Shown in pieces: positions 25,399-32,317 of a stretch of DNA of 34,117 nucleotides. The notes beneath the pieces were generated by a model. That model was not told where the DNA came from, searched no databases, and saw only the letters and a program-made list of their open reading frames with translations. This stretch comes from Alphaproteobacteria bacterium. GTDB taxonomy: Bacteria; Pseudomonadota; Alphaproteobacteria; Reyranellales; Reyranellaceae. The position numbers were made by a program, and so were the translations under genes. How positions within the stretch are numbered: the stretch's first letter is position 1; every line of letters starts with the position of its first letter. The DNA is taken from positions 1 through 34,117 of the forward strand of contig JAFAKN010000474.1 of assembly GCA_019235415.1 (NCBI GenBank), given 5' to 3'.

Positions 25399-25965
25399 TC
25401 AGTTCGAGGCCCGCTCCCGGCGCCCGCTCGCCGCGGGGCTCGGAGCATCGCCACGCAGGGTCACGGCCTCGGGCGCATCGCTGCCGCGCATCGGCTTGCT
25501 GGGGTCGACTGCACGAACCATGGCGATCATCTGCTTGGCGCCGGCACCCGCCGGCTCGCTCGCCAACCGCTGCCAGCCCTGCTTTTCCCAGTACGTGACG
25601 TCAGCCGGCCGCACCTGGACGTACAGCGTGCTGCAGCCGCGGCTCTCGGCCAGTTGGCGGCAGCGCTCGAGCAGAAGGCCGCCGATATTGTGGCCGCGGA
25701 AGCGTTGGATGACCGCCAGCCGCTCGGGCATGGCGAACGACTGCAGCCAGCGCACCCGCACCGCGCCGACGGGCTCGCTGCCGAGATAGGCGATGATGTG
25801 GGTAGCGGAGAAGTCGTGACCGTCGAACTCCTCCGAGTACGGCACGTCGAGCTCGCCGATGAAGGTGGCCGCGCGCACCGCGAAGGCGTGCAGCGAGTCT
25901 TCCATGCGCATGGCGAGCTTGGTGGTCAGCGGCTCGCCGTTGATGCTGCGGGGCGTGTTACTCAT
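25399..25965 (-). CDS. GNAT-family N-acyltransferase, tandem paralog 2
   Basis: A 188-residue protein. The GNAT fold begins with FAVRAATFIGELDVPYSEEFDGHDFSATHII, a YjcF/ElaA-like opening. AYLGSEPVGAVRVRWLQSF follows, and the acetyl-CoA pyrophosphate loop region is RFRGHNIGGLLLERCRQLAES. The YWEKQGWQRL end of the fold is present. The last 40 residues are a Pro/Arg-rich tail outside the domain. It shares the opening block with the upstream gene and is a tandem duplicate of it. The acyl acceptor is unknown. The start is ATG 25965 with GAGGAAG upstream, only 10 nt after the stop of paralog 1. Confidence 0.85.
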   Translation of the reverse strand: MSNTPRSINGEPLTTKLAMRMEDSLHAFAVRAATFIGELDVPYSEEFDGHDFSATHIIAYLGSEPVGAVRVRWLQSFAMPERLAVIQRFRGHNIGGLLLERCRQLAESRGCSTLYVQVRPADVTYWEKQGWQRLASEPAGAGAKQMIAMVRAVDPSKPMRGSDAPEAVTLRGDAPSPAASGRRERASN

Positions 25966-25975
25966 GGACTCTTCC

Positions 25976-26596
25976 TCAGTTGGCCCGGCGCTCGGCGTGG
26001 ACGTGCGGGTTGGTGGCGCCGCGCGCGGCGGACTTCTCCAGCACTCCTTCCTCGTCCAGCCGGTCCTCCGGCCGGTTCACCACCATGGGCACGGTCTGGA
26101 GCGTCACGGCATCCTGCGGCGGCACGAGATCGCAGTACACCGCATAATACTGGTGGTCGGAGAAGTTGAAGATGCGGTCGTCGACCAGGCGAAAGCCTTC
26201 CTTCTCCATCATCGCCAGGTGCCGCTTCTGCAGATGCACGTAGGCCTTGGTGTAGCCCTTGCGGCGCGCGAACTCCTTGCACCAGGCGTTGAGCTGGTGA
26301 TGCAGGCCGAGCGCCCGGTAGCGGCGCAGCACGACGCAGCGCTCGAACTTGCAGAACGACTGGAACCAGCGCAGCCGCATGCTGCCGGCGGGCTCGCCGT
26401 CGACGTACAGGATGACGTGCGTGGCGGTGTAGTCGTTGCCGTCGAACTCCTCGTCGTAGGGGCACTGCTGCTCGCCCATGAAGACCGCCGCCCTGAGCGC
26501 AAAGCACTGCAGCATCTCGTCGGAGGTTGCGGCCAGCTTGATGGTCACCTCCGGTGCAAGGTTCGGCACCGGCGGCTTGGTCGTCGTCATCGTCAT
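25976..26596 (-). CDS. GNAT-family N-acyltransferase, tandem paralog 1
   Basis: A 206-residue protein. FALRAAVFMGEQQCPYDEEFDGNDYTATHVI matches its neighbour almost position for position. The CoA-binding loop is represented by RRYRALGLHHQLNAWCKEF, which departs from the usual Q/RxxGxG/A by having LGLHHQ, so cofactor binding may differ. MMEKEGFRLVDDR ends the fold. A 60-residue tail with DAVTLQTVPMVVNRPEDRL follows. ATG 26596 overlaps the TGA of the upstream nucleotidyltransferase gene (ATGA). A second ATG at 26590 has better spacing from GGGGAG, so either may be used. The coupling ties this enzyme to the membrane nucleotidyltransferase. Confidence 0.85.
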   Translation of the reverse strand: MTMTTTKPPVPNLAPEVTIKLAATSDEMLQCFALRAAVFMGEQQCPYDEEFDGNDYTATHVILYVDGEPAGSMRLRWFQSFCKFERCVVLRRYRALGLHHQLNAWCKEFARRKGYTKAYVHLQKRHLAMMEKEGFRLVDDRIFNFSDHQYYAVYCDLVPPQDAVTLQTVPMVVNRPEDRLDEEGVLEKSAARGATNPHVHAERRAN

Positions 26597-27954
26597 CTCC
26601 CCTCGATCAGAACTCCGTTGTCGTTGCGGAACCGCCGTCCGCCTGCCACGACCTCGGGCCGATTGGCGGTCAGCTGCTCCAGCACGTCGGTCACCACGGC
26701 CGACGTCATGCCCTTGGCGCCACGACGGATCGCGGTCGCCGAAACCTTGTCCCGGCGCAACATGCGCCAGGGATAGATCCAGCCGCATTCGTCGTAGATG
26801 TTGCGCACCGTCATGCCGCCATGGTCGGTGCCGTGCAGTCCGTGCAGGCGCACGCCGGGATGCCGCCGCTTGACCTCGGCGATGACGCCCTGGAAGCCCT
26901 TGCTGTCGTAGATCTCGCGCAAGAACGCGACCTCGACCCGGTTGGCCAGTCCCGCCTCGCCGACCGCGAGCTCGATCAGGATGCGGCGCGTCTCGGGCGG
27001 CAGGAACTGCCGGCCGCTCGGGAAGTAGTCGACGTTGACGTCGGCCTTCTCGGTCCGCTCGTAGATCTGGAAGCCTTGCTCGAGCCGCGCCACGCGGATC
27101 TCGCCCTTGCGGAAGGCGTCGGCATGCAGCCGCGGAATCAGCGTCGGATGGATGATGACCTTGTCGAGCCCACGCTCCTCGATGGCGCGCCGCAGGAGCG
27201 TGAGATGCGTATTGTGGAACGGATTGAAGGTGCCGAAGAACACGCCGATGCCGCCTTTGGGCGCGAGTACGGAGCGCAAGTCCGAGGCGAGCCCCAATCC
27301 GAACAGCGCCACGCCCAATCCGAAGCCCATGACCAGGAACGCCTCGCGCGCCAACGGCACGCCGGCCGTGCCGAAGGCGGTCAGGATGAGGTTGATCGAA
27401 AGGCCAACGAGGACGTTGCGGTTCAAGTCGCCGATGCCGCGCGCCACGCAATAGACGGCGAGGTACTGCACGCCCTGCGAGGCCAGCGTCGTGACCAAGG
27501 CGGCTACCGCGAAGCCGCCGACCGACGCGATGCCGGGGCGGCTGAAGGCACCGCCGAAGAAGAAGATCGCGAACACCGCGAGGTTGAAGGCGTACTGCGG
27601 CACGAACCGGCCGAAGCGCCCCGCCGTCACGAAGCCGAACTGGTTGTTCGCCCACAACTCGGCCTTGTTGCTGAGCTTGGCATAGGTCGGCAGGAAGACG
27701 CCGGTGAAGATCGACACGCCGATCAGGGCGGCGTTCGACCAGCTGCCATGCGCATACCCATAGCATGCATACGACAGCAGCGCGGAGAACGCCGCCAGTC
27801 GGGTGGATGGACTGCGCACGTAGCGGCGCGCGCTCTCGACCAACGTCGCGAACCCCATGATCTTGGCACTGGCACCGATTGCGGCCACGAATCCCCCGAG
27901 CCCAGTTTGCAGAACGTCAAATTGACCAGCGGCTGTGACTGATTGACTAACCAA
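26593..27954 (-). CDS. Membrane protein fused to a NadD-like nucleotidyltransferase domain
   Basis: Up to 453 residues. The first half holds about six hydrophobic segments (roughly 55-70, 74-92, 117-136, 143-172, 181-200 and 204-224). After residue 234 a soluble cytidylyl/adenylyltransferase domain begins. Its nucleotide-binding motif is GTFNPFHNTH (241-250; the family form is G-x-F-x-P-x-H-x-x-H), and its second motif is KVSATAIRRG (403-412; family ISSTxIR). HGLHGTDHGG (371-380) stands where NadD has its IGAD loop. It would transfer NMP to a phosphorylated substrate at the membrane. I know of no characterised protein with this arrangement. The listed start TTG 27954 lacks a ribosome-binding site; GTG 27888 or the Met at residue 33 are alternatives and leave all domains intact. 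Confidence 0.82.
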   Translation of the reverse strand: MVSQSVTAAGQFDVLQTGLGGFVAAIGASAKIMGFATLVESARRYVRSPSTRLAAFSALLSYACYGYAHGSWSNAALIGVSIFTGVFLPTYAKLSNKAELWANNQFGFVTAGRFGRFVPQYAFNLAVFAIFFFGGAFSRPGIASVGGFAVAALVTTLASQGVQYLAVYCVARGIGDLNRNVLVGLSINLILTAFGTAGVPLAREAFLVMGFGLGVALFGLGLASDLRSVLAPKGGIGVFFGTFNPFHNTHLTLLRRAIEERGLDKVIIHPTLIPRLHADAFRKGEIRVARLEQGFQIYERTEKADVNVDYFPSGRQFLPPETRRILIELAVGEAGLANRVEVAFLREIYDSKGFQGVIAEVKRRHPGVRLHGLHGTDHGGMTVRNIYDECGWIYPWRMLRRDKVSATAIRRGAKGMTSAVVTDVLEQLTANRPEVVAGGRRFRNDNGVLIEGR

Positions 27955-28030
27955 TGGAGGGCTTGGCGGCCCGGCCGGCGCTTCCGGTCAAGGAAGACCG
28001 GCTAAACTCTTATGGAGCGACAAAAAAATT

Positions 28031-28065
28031 GCCATTTCCCGGACTGCGGGAAAGGGTAAAATGGC
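28031..28065. promoter_or_regulatory. Nested dyad upstream of LysR gene, candidate operator
   Basis: TTTCCCG-GACTG-CGGGAAA (28035-28053) is a perfect 7-bp inverted repeat, enclosed by GCCAT (28031-28035) and ATGGC (28061-28065). It sits in an AT-rich 163-nt region between the divergent LysR gene (ATG 28118) and the membrane nucleotidyltransferase gene. LysR regulators commonly bind interrupted dyads between themselves and a divergent target; the assignment here is inference. Confidence 0.5.
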
Positions 28066-28117
28066 CACTGGCTTTCAAGAATACTGCAGCTGCAATTTTA
28101 TTGTACCGATTGTCGCG

Positions 28118-29074
28118 ATGCTCACTCCTCCTCCGCGCAAGGCCAAGATCCCCAACATTCTCGGGGACTGGGACGACGTGCGTTTCTTTCTGGCCGTTGC
28201 CAAGACCGGCAGCTTCAGCGCCGCGGCGACCCAGCTCGACACCAAGCAAACGACGGTCGGCCGGCGCATCCAGGCCCTCGAGCGCCGGCTTGGGGCCAAG
28301 CTGTTCGACCGGCATCGGCACGGCATGGAGGTCACCCCGGCGGCCCGCGGCGTGCTGGTGCAGGCCGAGTCGATGCTGGCCAACGCCACCTCGATCGAGC
28401 GCCATCTGGCCGGGCTGGATCGCGAGATGGCCGGCGTGGTCCGGGTGGCCGCCACCGAGGGCTTGGCCGCGCAATGGCTGGTGCCCCGCCTCACCGAGCT
28501 GCGGCGCCGACATTCCGACATTCTCGTCCAAGTGATCGTCGGCGATCAGGTGCTCGACCTTGCGACCCGCCAGGCCGATCTCGCCATCCGCTTCTTCCGC
28601 CCGACCTCCAACCAGCTGGTCGCGGCCCGGGTCGGCCAGTTCAACATGTCGATTTTCGCCGCCCCTGCCTACATCGAGCAATTCGGACTGCCGCAAGAAC
28701 TCGAGGAGCTGCGCGACCATCATCTGGTCGATCACACCACCTTGCACAGCCTGCCGGCGATGAAGCCCTGGAGCGAGATCGTCGAGCGCAGCCCCAACGT
28801 GGTCCTGCGCACCAATTCCTCGCACTCCGCCATGGAGGCCGTGAAGGCCTCGTGGGGCCTGTCGATCTTCCCAAGCTACAGCAGCAAGACGGCCAACATC
28901 ATCGAGGCGCCCATCGACCTCGACATCACCCGCGACATCTGGCTGGTGTCCCACGAGGAGACCAACAAGGGTGCGCGCATCCGGGCGGTGATCGACTACA
29001 TCCGAGACCAGTTCCGTCAGGACGAGCGGGAGTGGTTCTCCCTCACCCAACGCGGGGCCGGGGCGGCAGCGTAA
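28118..29074 (+). CDS. LysR-family transcriptional regulator
   Basis: A 318-residue protein from ATG 28118 (MLTPPPRKAK). The N-terminal winged HTH is standard: DVRFFLAVAKTGSFSAAATQL, TTVGRRIQALERRLGAKLF and HGMEVTPAARGVL. The substrate-binding region has two lobes, starting with VVRVAATEGLAAQWLVPRL; ADLAIRFFRP and ETNKGARIRAVIDYIRDQF mark the end. An ATG at 28061 would add 19 residues without family similarity and would overlap the dyad. The gene is divergent from the nucleotidyltransferase/GNAT operon, which is its likely target. The 130 nt after the stop (29075-29204) are AT-richer and hold nothing I can identify. Confidence 0.9.
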   Translation: MLTPPPRKAKIPNILGDWDDVRFFLAVAKTGSFSAAATQLDTKQTTVGRRIQALERRLGAKLFDRHRHGMEVTPAARGVLVQAESMLANATSIERHLAGLDREMAGVVRVAATEGLAAQWLVPRLTELRRRHSDILVQVIVGDQVLDLATRQADLAIRFFRPTSNQLVAARVGQFNMSIFAAPAYIEQFGLPQELEELRDHHLVDHTTLHSLPAMKPWSEIVERSPNVVLRTNSSHSAMEAVKASWGLSIFPSYSSKTANIIEAPIDLDITRDIWLVSHEETNKGARIRAVIDYIRDQFRQDEREWFSLTQRGAGAAA

Positions 29075-29204
29075 AAGGACGGCGCACCTGGGCAAGCTGA
29101 CTCCGCGGTTTCAGGATCAGACTTACCGTACTCGCAGCCGGATTGAGGTATGCAGTTTCGCATATCTAAACGAAGATGGTGCGGATTTTACATTCGGTCA
29201 GAGG

Positions 29205-29630
29205 CTAAAGACCCGCCTTCAGGCGATGCCAGACCGCTTCGATCTCGGCCCGTTCCACCGCCCTGGGCTGCCAGTTGAACAAGAGATCATCCCCCGGCCG
29301 ACGGGGGATGATGTGGATGTGCAGATGCGGCACGCTCTGCCCAGCGCCTGGTCCATTGGCCTGCATGAGGTTGACGCCGTCGGGCCGAAGCTTGGCCATC
29401 ACCGCTTTGGCGATCCGCTGCGCCGTCGTGGCCACCGCCGCCAGGACCTCGGCCGGGATCACGTCGACGGTCGGCCAGTGTCCCTTGGCGACCGCCAGGG
29501 CGTGGCCTGGATTGACCGGGTTGATGTCCATGAAGGCGATCGTGGCGTCGTCCTCCAGGAGCTTGAAGCAGGGAATCTGGCCGGCCACGATCTTGCAGAA
29601 AACGCAGTCGGCTACCGCGGGAAGAGTCAT
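29205..29630 (-). CDS. HIT-family (HinT-like) nucleotide hydrolase
   Basis: A 141-residue protein. CVFCKIVAGQIP at residues 9-20 has the zinc-binding CxxC of HinT-like proteins. FMDINPVNPGHALAVAKGHW follows, and the histidine triad is HLHIH (102-106) in SVPHLHIHIIPR. Members hydrolyse purine nucleoside phosphoramidates or acyl-adenylates. ATG 29630 overlaps the TetR gene stop (ATGA), so it is the coupled last gene of the acyl-CoA dehydrogenase operon. Its 3' end faces the LysR gene. Confidence 0.92.
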   Translation of the reverse strand: MTLPAVADCVFCKIVAGQIPCFKLLEDDATIAFMDINPVNPGHALAVAKGHWPTVDVIPAEVLAAVATTAQRIAKAVMAKLRPDGVNLMQANGPGAGQSVPHLHIHIIPRRPGDDLLFNWQPRAVERAEIEAVWHRLKAGL

Positions 29631-30292
29631 CGTCTTGCCTTCCGGGTCGCGGTCCGGCGGGCGGCGCGCTCGCGCACAAAGGCTCTCTCCAGCAAGTCGA
29701 ACATCTCGGCTCCTCGCTGCACCAGGTCGTAGGGCTGGCGGTACAAGAGCCATACCGCCGTCAATTGGCACATGCCGCCCATCAGCGACGACATGGCAAG
29801 GTAGGGATCGAGGTCCTTGCGATAGTCGCCTGCCTCAATAGCCGCGCCGACCAGCTCGACATAGCGCAAAGCGTAGCGGTCGACACTCTTGCGGATACGC
29901 GCCTGGCCGGCTCGAGAGCTGCCGACCGCGGCGCTGGGCCAGATCTCCAGGAAGAAGAGCCGCCCCCAGTCAGGATTGGCGCGGATATATTCGAAGTTGG
30001 CGAGATAGATCGATCGCAGCAGGGTGCGGGCGCTTCGTTCGCCCACTGTGGCGTCCTGCGTCACCCGGCGGTAGAGCGCGAGGTAGTTCTCCTCGGGCAC
30101 GGCACCCACCAGGTCCTGCTTGTCCTTGAAGTAGTCGTACAGGCTCGGCAGAGGGATGCCGGCCAGCCGGGCGACGTCGGTGAGCGAGGTCTGGCCGATC
30201 CCCTGGCGGCCGAACAGCCTCGTCGCAGCGGCCACGATCTTCTCGCGACGCTGCCGGCTGCGCCTTTGCCTGAGCTTCAGCGCGCCGCTCAC
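29627..30292 (-). CDS. TetR-family transcriptional regulator
   Basis: A 221-residue protein. After a basic leader (LRQRRSRQRREKIVAAATRLFG) comes the TetR helix-turn-helix, QTSLTDVARLAGIPLPSLYDYFKDKQDLV. The ligand domain follows, with IRANPDWGRLFFLEIWP and a C-terminus of RERAARRTATRKARR. GTG 30292 is taken because it overlaps the methyltransferase TGA by 4 bp (GTGA) and the family domain starts right after; the longer in-frame extension to 30421 would run antisense-free but inside the methyltransferase gene. It probably controls the operon it belongs to through the palindrome at 32172-32196. Confidence 0.88.
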   Translation of the reverse strand: MSGALKLRQRRSRQRREKIVAAATRLFGRQGIGQTSLTDVARLAGIPLPSLYDYFKDKQDLVGAVPEENYLALYRRVTQDATVGERSARTLLRSIYLANFEYIRANPDWGRLFFLEIWPSAAVGSSRAGQARIRKSVDRYALRYVELVGAAIEAGDYRKDLDPYLAMSSLMGGMCQLTAVWLLYRQPYDLVQRGAEMFDLLERAFVRERAARRTATRKARR

Positions 30293-30978
30293 GGGAGCTT
30301 GACCGAGAGCTCCAGCCCGCCCTGATGGGACAGCAGCACCGAACGAAAACCGTTGCCGGGATCGCGCACCAGGGCCGTGTAGTCGGCATACTCCTTCTCG
30401 TACCTCTCGACGTTGTCGCACAGCACGATCGCGCCCGGCCGAAGCTGCGGCGCCATGACGTCCATCACCGGCCGCACCAACGGGATCCAGCTGTCCAGCA
30501 GCAGGAAATCGACCGGCGCACCGATGCCCCGCAACGTCTCGCGCGCATCGCCCACGCGCACGTCGACGTAGGCCGCGAGGCCGGCTTCCTCGAGATTGGC
30601 GTTGGCAACCGAAGCCTTGGTCGGCTCGATCTCGGTGCCGATCACCACGCCCTCCCCACCCCCTTCACGCACGTTGTCCCGCACGGCCGCAGCGAGATAG
30701 ATGGTCGACACGCCAAACGACGTGCCGAACTCGACCACCCGCCGCGCCCCGAGCGACCGGCACAGCAGGTAGCACAGCGCACATTTCTCGGGATCGAGCG
30801 CCACCAGCTTGTCGCGCACGAAGTCCATGTCGGCCTTGGAGTCGGGATCCGTCGTTCGTTTTGCCGCTCGACGCTTGGCGTCGTAGTAGGCGGTCATCTC
30901 GGCCTCCTGCCGGTCTGCCTGCCCGGCCAGTCTTTCCAGGACCGCCTCGGCCCGCGGATCGCACAGAATGGCAGTCAT
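30289..30978 (-). CDS. Class I SAM-dependent O-methyltransferase
   Basis: A 229-residue protein of the catechol/caffeoyl-CoA O-methyltransferase-like group. Motif I is VVEFGTSFGVSTIYLAAAV (E-x-G-x-x-x-G-x-S/T), followed by GTEIEPTKASVANANLEEAG. VGDARETL and then VDFLLLDSW carry the acidic metal-site residues, and GAIVLCDNVE closes the core. The usual D-x-D of metal-dependent members is only partly visible, so metal dependence is open. The start is ATG 30978, 15 nt after the acyl-CoA dehydrogenase stop. The stop overlaps the TetR start. A role in modifying a small phenolic or acyl compound along with the dehydrogenase is inference. Confidence 0.87.
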   Translation of the reverse strand: MTAILCDPRAEAVLERLAGQADRQEAEMTAYYDAKRRAAKRTTDPDSKADMDFVRDKLVALDPEKCALCYLLCRSLGARRVVEFGTSFGVSTIYLAAAVRDNVREGGGEGVVIGTEIEPTKASVANANLEEAGLAAYVDVRVGDARETLRGIGAPVDFLLLDSWIPLVRPVMDVMAPQLRPGAIVLCDNVERYEKEYADYTALVRDPGNGFRSVLLSHQGGLELSVKLP

Positions 30979-30993
30979 GTCGCCCTCTCACCG

Positions 30994-32169
30994 TCACAGC
31001 CGCGCGTTGCGCCGGTCGGCCTCGCGAAACAGCTCGCGGGCGACGATGCGGCGCATCATCTCCGACGTGCCGTCGAGAATGCGCACGACCCGCGTCTCGC
31101 GCCAAATCCGTTCGATCGGCTCGTCCTTGGAGTAGCCGGCGCCGCCGAAGATCTGCAGCGTCTGGTCGGCAATGCGATGGACCATGTCGGCGCCCAGAAG
31201 CTTGGATCGCGCGGCCGCCAGAGTGGCGGCACTGCCGTCGCCGCAGTCGTAACGCCACGCCGCCTCGTAGGCGACGAGCCGTGTCGCGTGAATGGCAGCG
31301 GCCATGTCGGCCAGCATCCATTCGATGCCCTGGTGTTCGCGCAAGGCACGGCCGAACGTCTCGCGCGCCGAAGCCCGCGCCACCGCCAGATCGAGCAGCC
31401 GTTGTGCCGCCCCGACGCAGTAGGCTCCCCAGTGCGTGCGGCCGGCATCCAGGCAGCGCATGGCGAGCGCGAAGCCTGTGCCCTCTTCCCCCAGGCGATT
31501 GCCGGCCGGCACGCGGCAGTCCTCCAGGACGACCTCGGCATGCGACGATCCGCGACCGGCCGCCATCTCGATGGGGCGACCGACCGTGAGCCCGGGCGTG
31601 CCCGCCTCGACCAGGAAGGAGGTGATGCCCCGCGCGCCGAGCGTCGGGTCGACCGTTGCGAACACCGTGAGCACGCCCGCCTGCGGCGCGTTGGTGATGT
31701 AGGTTTTGCGCCCGTTCAGCACATAGTGCCCGGCGCCGTCGCGGCGGGCCGTCGTGCCGAGCCGCGCCGCATCGGAGCCCGCCTCCGGTTCGGTCAAGGC
31801 GAAGGCGGCGATCATGCGTCCCGAGGCGAGCTCCGGCAACCATCGGCGCTTCAGCGCTTCCGAGCCGGCAAGCTCCAACGGCTTGGACCCGATATGCACG
31901 TTGACGCCGCACAGGTAGTAGAACGCGACGTGTGCCTTGGCGATCTCCTCGACCGCCAGGCAGCTTCCCAGCATCGACAGGCCGAGCCCGCCATAGGCTG
32001 CCGGCGTGTGCGTGCCGAACAGACCCAAGCGCCGCAACCCCGCTAGGGCCGCCTCCGGCACCCGGGCCGTCGCTTCGACCTCGGCATCGTGCGGCTGCAG
32101 CTCCTCCTGCACGAACTGCCGCACGCGCCGCTGCCAGCGATCGAGCTCGGGTGGGAGGATAAAGTCCAT
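30994..32169 (-). CDS. Acyl-CoA dehydrogenase
   Basis: A 391-residue FAD enzyme. The order RRLGLFGTHTPAAYGGLGLS, FALTEPEAGSDAARLGT (FAD/substrate loop), YVLNGRKTYITNAP, ARETFGRALREHQGIEWMLADM and QIFGGAGYSKDEPIERIWRE is that of the family, which introduces a 2,3-double bond into acyl-CoA. At the usual catalytic Glu position of YEGT the sequence is LDGTSEM, giving D366, and no Glu is obvious at the alternative isovaleryl-type site. That Asp is also seen in ACAD10/11-like enzymes, so activity on an unusual acyl group is possible. The start is ATG 32169 (MDFILPPEL); an in-frame ATG at 32229 would cross the operator palindrome. Confidence 0.92.
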   Translation of the reverse strand: MDFILPPELDRWQRRVRQFVQEELQPHDAEVEATARVPEAALAGLRRLGLFGTHTPAAYGGLGLSMLGSCLAVEEIAKAHVAFYYLCGVNVHIGSKPLELAGSEALKRRWLPELASGRMIAAFALTEPEAGSDAARLGTTARRDGAGHYVLNGRKTYITNAPQAGVLTVFATVDPTLGARGITSFLVEAGTPGLTVGRPIEMAAGRGSSHAEVVLEDCRVPAGNRLGEEGTGFALAMRCLDAGRTHWGAYCVGAAQRLLDLAVARASARETFGRALREHQGIEWMLADMAAAIHATRLVAYEAAWRYDCGDGSAATLAAARSKLLGADMVHRIADQTLQIFGGAGYSKDEPIERIWRETRVVRILDGTSEMMRRIVARELFREADRRNARL

Positions 32170-32171
32170 GT

Positions 32172-32196
32172 GAATTCCGAATATTATTCGAAATTC
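32172..32196. promoter_or_regulatory. 25-bp AT-rich palindrome, candidate TetR operator
   Basis: GAATTCCGAAT (32172-32182), spacer ATT, ATTCGAAATTC (32186-32196): ten of eleven bases are symmetric. It begins 2 bp before the acyl-CoA dehydrogenase start codon and is strikingly AT-rich for this GC-rich region. Its length and symmetry fit a TetR dimer site, and the operon encodes a TetR protein two genes on. Direct binding is inference. Confidence 0.6.
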
Positions 32197-32231
32197 CTGA
32201 TGGCCTGAGCTGCCGCTGTCAACCCGCAAGA

Positions 32232-32303
32232 CCTCATCCTGAGAGCTTGTGAAGGTATGCCCACGAATTTCGCTCTCCTCCCCAGCTTCGCTGAGAGGAG
32301 GAG
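32232..32303. repeat. Degenerate intergenic repeat fragments
   Basis: CCTCATCCTGAGAGC at 32232-32246 looks like the start of another common intergenic palindrome. It is followed at 32273-32303 by an imperfect hairpin CTCTCCTCCCCAGC-TTC-GCTGAGAGGAGGAG that resembles the terminal hairpin of repeat family A. Both are incomplete. They occupy the 148-nt gap between meaB's stop and the acyl-CoA dehydrogenase start. Confidence 0.4.
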
Positions 32304-32317
32304 GGTGCGGACGTGCG

